Assembly (NCBI GenBank): GCA_964004625.1
Contig: CAXFOB010000042.1
Coordinates: forward strand, 1-64,000
Reading direction: 5' to 3'
Source of the DNA: GCA-002697625 sp002697625
Lineage (GTDB): Bacteria; Bacteroidota; Bacteroidia; Flavobacteriales; BACL11
Length of the DNA stretch: 64,000 bases
Part shown: piece by piece, positions 61,064 through 64,000 of the stretch
How the letters are laid out: every line of letters starts with the position of its first letter
Numbering within the stretch: position 1 is the stretch's first letter
Notes under the pieces: generated by a model
Told to the model about the DNA's origin: nothing
Seen by the model: only the letters and a program-made list of their open reading frames with translations
Database searches by the model: none
Translations under genes and position numbers: made by a program

Positions 61064-62846
61064 GTTTTTTCTCTATTATATCTAAGTTATCTTTTGCTAA
61101 TTTGTAATCTGGATTTAGTTCTATTGCCTTTTTCATGTAATCTTTAGCTTTATGTAAATCCTTGTCTACATTTAAATAAATTAATCCCAAATTATAATAA
61201 GCTTTATCAAAATTAGGATATAATTTTACCAAATCTAACAATCTGTTCCTTGCAATTTCAAATTTAGACATTTTTATCTCTAAAACTGCTGTTTTCAATT
61301 GGTAATCTAAATTAAAGGGGGAAAATTCTAAAGACTTTAAAAAATTATAATAGGCTTTTTCGTTAAAATTAAATTGAGAATAAGCATCTCCCACTCTAAG
61401 ATACATAAGTCCTAAAATATTATTATTAAATGTGTTGTGAAAATCAACTAATTCAACACTTTCTGAAAATTTTATTAACTCTTTATACTGCTTTCTCAAA
61501 TAGAAATATTGTATGAAGAAAGGAACAGATTCCTCCTTCTTAGATAGTTTCAGAAAACGTATTGCAGAGTCTAACAAAATTGAATTTTTATCAAAACTTT
61601 CGTAATGTTTCAGATAAGCTTTTGCCTTACTTAAACTAGAGGGATTAGGATTATTAACGCAAACTAAAGATTGAAATTCTCCCTTTTTATTATCTCTATG
61701 CTTTGGAATAGATATTTTATGATCAGTAATAGATACATGAGGGATATCGGTAGAAGATGATTTTGACATGTGACATGAAATACAATCTTTATTATACTCT
61801 TTATCCTCACAAATCAAATGACAATCAGTACATTTACTATTAAAATACTCTCCAGGTAAAGAAGTTACACTTTTGTGTGGGTTATGACAAGAAATACAAT
61901 TTACACCTCCTATTTTATAACAATCTGATTGTTGAAGCCTATCAACATGAGAAGCCATTATAAAAGATTCATCATTCTCAAACCTAGGTACAAAAGTCTC
62001 CATAGTTTCAGATAGAGATGTTCCAGGTACAAAATCATTCCAGTTTTTTCCATTTTTCAAAACAGTAGTACCTTGTAGATGACACCTGCTACATACATCA
62101 AACTGTAACTCCTTTTCTAATTTTGAAGGATTAACTATCGAATAGTCTACATACTTTGAGGTATCAATAATTATACCGGACATCTTTTCTTTTACATGAA
62201 TTTCACCAGGTCCATGACACCTTTCACAATCTATCCCCTCTAAAACAGAATGATATTTATTTAAACTTTTATTTTCATACTTAGGATATGCATTATGACA
62301 ACTCATACACTCCATTCCAATTTCCCTAGAAAAACGACTATTATTTCCGTTTTCATAACCGGGAGGTAAGTCTGCTCTTCTTTCTTGAGTATAAAATGTA
62401 TATGGCATTTGATGTAGATAACCATTAATTGAAAAGATATGAGAATTGGTATGATGTCCGGAACCAATAACATAATCTATCTTCTGAAGAAATTTATGAG
62501 AAGTATCTTTTCCTTCCATTCTAAATTCTAATAAATACAAGGAATCCTCTTTCCACAAAGGTTGATAAAATAAATCTTTTATGGTGTCATAAATAAGAGG
62601 ATTATTATTCTCATCTAAAACAGATTTAGTTTTTGTAGCAATAGAAAAAGACTTTCCCATTCCTGTTTGCATAAAGGAATTATAAATATCAAAATGACAA
62701 GTTTTACAAGTTTCTTTGCCTACATAGGAGACACTGTCATGATGATTTCTATAAATGTTGTTATTTACTTCATCTAATTCAGATACGGTAGAATTATTAT
62801 TACAAGAAAAAAGAATTGAAAACAATAAAAGAAGCAGATATCTCAT
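61056..62846 (-). CDS. Heptaheme cytochrome c lipoprotein with C-terminal TPRs
   Basis: A 596-residue lipoprotein (lipobox LFSC, C15) with seven CXXCH heme motifs at residues 47, 180, 207, 252, 317, 339 and 355 (CKTCH, CMSCH, CERCH, CSRCH, CISCH, CTDCH, CISCH). The C-terminal ~220 residues are TPR-like helices ending FDKAYYNLGLIYLNVDKDLH-type repeats. This layout recalls multiheme cytochromes related to nitrite or hydroxylamine oxidoreductase folds, but no specific enzyme can be named. Heme would be attached by system II, encoded at 14.4-17.6 kb. It overlaps the GNAT gene by four bases and mltG by eight. Confidence 0.88.
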   Translation of the reverse strand: MRYLLLLLFSILFSCNNNSTVSELDEVNNNIYRNHHDSVSYVGKETCKTCHFDIYNSFMQTGMGKSFSIATKTKSVLDENNNPLIYDTIKDLFYQPLWKEDSLYLLEFRMEGKDTSHKFLQKIDYVIGSGHHTNSHIFSINGYLHQMPYTFYTQERRADLPPGYENGNNSRFSREIGMECMSCHNAYPKYENKSLNKYHSVLEGIDCERCHGPGEIHVKEKMSGIIIDTSKYVDYSIVNPSKLEKELQFDVCSRCHLQGTTVLKNGKNWNDFVPGTSLSETMETFVPRFENDESFIMASHVDRLQQSDCYKIGGVNCISCHNPHKSVTSLPGEYFNSKCTDCHLICEDKEYNKDCISCHMSKSSSTDIPHVSITDHKISIPKHRDNKKGEFQSLVCVNNPNPSSLSKAKAYLKHYESFDKNSILLDSAIRFLKLSKKEESVPFFIQYFYLRKQYKELIKFSESVELVDFHNTFNNNILGLMYLRVGDAYSQFNFNEKAYYNFLKSLEFSPFNLDYQLKTAVLEIKMSKFEIARNRLLDLVKLYPNFDKAYYNLGLIYLNVDKDLHKAKDYMKKAIELNPDYKLAKDNLDIIEKKHD

Positions 62847-63316
62847 CTTACAAAGATATAAAAGTTATGATTTTCTTCGATTCTAACTAATTGAAAACCT
62901 AAAGACAAAAATAAGGCATTGCTTTTTTTATTTAAAACATCAACACTACAATTTAGTTTTTTTATATTTAAATTATCAAAACAATAATTAGATAAAAGAG
63001 ATACAGACTCTTTAGCAAATCCTCTGTTTTGGTACCCCTCATCAATAATTATTCCAATAGAAACTTCCTCTCCTTTGTAATTGAATAAATCAATAAAACC
63101 GACAGGATTTGACTTATGATCCACTACAAATCTAAATTGTTTGGCTATCTGTAAATCAGTACCAGAATTTTTGATGTAGGATTTTAGTTCTTTCCTTGTA
63201 TATCTTATTTGTTCAGTTCCAAATTCCCACAAAGAAGTGTCATTTTCAATCTTTTCTAAAAAATCTAAGTCTGAATAAATTAATGACCTGAGAGATATAT
63301 TTGTACCAACTAACAT
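62843..63316 (-). CDS. GNAT-family N-acetyltransferase
   Basis: A 157-residue acetyl-CoA-dependent acetyltransferase. The acetyl-CoA-binding loop is IIDEGYQNRGFAKESVSLL (about 92-110, Q/RxxGxA form), followed by INxKKLNCSVDVLNKKSNALFLSLGFQ-type elements of the RimJ/RimL group. The acceptor is unknown. It overlaps dapF by seven bases and the cytochrome gene by four, so it is translated from the same message. Confidence 0.88.
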   Translation of the reverse strand: MLVGTNISLRSLIYSDLDFLEKIENDTSLWEFGTEQIRYTRKELKSYIKNSGTDLQIAKQFRFVVDHKSNPVGFIDLFNYKGEEVSIGIIIDEGYQNRGFAKESVSLLSNYCFDNLNIKKLNCSVDVLNKKSNALFLSLGFQLVRIEENHNFYIFVR

Positions 63317-64000
63317 TCAAACTCTCCCGAATATACCATTGAAGCTTCACCAGAAAGCCAAATGTTAGTATATTTTGTTCCGTCATGTTGAAACGAAACC
63401 ATCAAATCACCTCCTGATGTTTTTATTCTTAAATTTGTTTCTTCTAACTTGCCTATTTCGTATAATGCAATAGCTGTCGCTACACTACCCGTACCACAAG
63501 AAAGAGATTCCATTTCATCCCCTCTTTCATATGTCCTGATTGACACCCCATCTAGTAAGTCCACAAAATTTACATTTATCCCATAATTACCAAACTCTTT
63601 GGAAAATCTTAACCTTCTTCCTGTATTCAGAACATTTACTGTTGTTACATTCTCTACTATTTTAACTAAATGAGGAGATCCGGTATCTAAAACAATAGAA
63701 TTTTCTCTAACATTTACTTCTTCAACATCTGCCATTTTCATTGACACAATACCTTGGTCTATACTGCCTTTATGAATTCCATCATAAGCCATAAATTCAC
63801 ACTCCTTCTTAAACAATTCTAGGTAATGAGCAAACGCAAGTATACATCTCCCTCCATTTCCACAAAATGTAGACCTCTCTCCAATAGAGTTAAAAAAAAT
63901 CATTTCAAAAATAGAAGTCTTATGATTTCGTAATAATATTAAACCATCTGCACCAATTCCAAATCGTCTTTCACACAAAGACTGTATTAAAAGACTATCA
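63310..64000 (-). CDS. dapF: Diaminopimelate epimerase (5' end outside window)
   Basis: Converts LL- to meso-diaminopimelate for peptidoglycan and lysine. The frame is open to the window edge and reads DSLLIQSLCERRFGIGADGL at the edge, so the gene continues beyond 64000; a TTG at 63976-63978 is an internal leucine, not a start. Both catalytic cysteines are present: STFCGNGGRC and LSCGTGSVATA, the latter with the phosphate-cradle-like loop. About 230 of the usual 255-275 residues are visible. It is the first visible gene of the dapF-GNAT-cytochrome-mltG overlapping set. Confidence 0.95.
   Translation of the reverse strand, partial: DSLLIQSLCERRFGIGADGLILLRNHKTSIFEMIFFNSIGERSTFCGNGGRCILAFAHYLELFKKECEFMAYDGIHKGSIDQGIVSMKMADVEEVNVRENSIVLDTGSPHLVKIVENVTTVNVLNTGRRLRFSKEFGNYGINVNFVDLLDGVSIRTYERGDEMESLSCGTGSVATAIALYEIGKLEETNLRIKTSGGDLMVSFQHDGTKYTNIWLSGEASMVYSGEFEC

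Noticed and set aside
1..64000. CRISPR arrays, insertion sequences, prophage or toxin-antitoxin genes
   Set aside because: No regularly spaced direct repeats, transposase, integrase, phage structural or toxin-antitoxin motifs were recognised on either strand.

Overview
The window looks like chromosomal DNA of a low-GC member of the Bacteroidota, most likely Flavobacteriales. The main evidence is: type IX secretion (T9SS) proteins with type A and type B C-terminal sorting domains; the T9SS protein PorD (DUF4835); a Bacteroidota-type RpoZ; a BshB1 bacillithiol deacetylase; a ResB-ResC (CcsBA) fusion; a UbiA-family prenyltransferase next to a DUF2520 protein; and promoter-like elements of the Bacteroidota form TTG/TTTG-N19-20-TAnnTTTG. 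No phage, insertion sequence, CRISPR array or rRNA was seen. One tRNA gene (His) is present.

Layout. 1-9.2 kb: uvrB (3' end outside the window), a DUF349 protein, aroE, a DUF368 (PopT-type) polyprenyl-phosphate transporter and a ComA-type phosphosulfolactate synthase on the minus strand; then glmM and a cysteine desulfurase on the plus strand; the two-ended relic of a T9SS protein; and nhaC. 9.2-14.3 kb (minus): a Wzc-type tyrosine kinase, a Wza-type export lipoprotein, a UbiA prenyltransferase and a DUF2520 protein. 14.4-20.4 kb: the CcsBA cytochrome c synthetase, bshB1 and a convergent copA. 20.4-24.5 kb: tRNA-His and a minus-strand set of POT peptide transporter, thioredoxin, trypsin-like protease-thioredoxin fusion and thioredoxin. 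24.6-31.9 kb (plus): a tightly packed run of bamD, rpoZ, coaBC, porD, recN, fabI, a lipid-type methyltransferase and a sulfotransferase-like gene. 32.0-43.9 kb: clpC (minus), then gyrA, an M16 peptidase, a TPR protein and a large zinc metalloprotease. 44-45.3 kb: a small conserved-looking protein, an AT-rich gene-free stretch and a DUF4019-like protein.

45.3-54.7 kb is the most unusual part. It is one minus-strand run of seven genes for exported proteins: a Kazal-like T9SS protein, two helical lipoproteins with 'LGRE' motifs resembling DUF1549/DUF1800/DUF4214-type proteins, a Tat-exported DUF1501-like protein, a PSCyt1-like lipoprotein with an odd CX4CH site, a small lipoprotein, and a 1358-residue type B T9SS mosaic protein. 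It looks like a compact, T9SS-linked version of the DUF1501/DUF1549/PSCyt1 gene sets known from Planctomycetes. Its function is unknown.

54.7-64 kb: yaaA, an EamA transporter, a TlpA-like thioredoxin, a short Smr protein, a second phosphohexomutase, and an overlapping minus-strand operon of dapF (5' end outside the window), a GNAT acetyltransferase, a heptaheme cytochrome-TPR lipoprotein and mltG. Shared themes are the cell envelope (GlmM, DapF, MltG, PopT, BamD, T9SS), periplasmic redox and heme chemistry (CcsBA, multiheme cytochrome, several thioredoxins) and lipid or sulfur chemistry (ComA, FabI with a methyltransferase and sulfotransferase).
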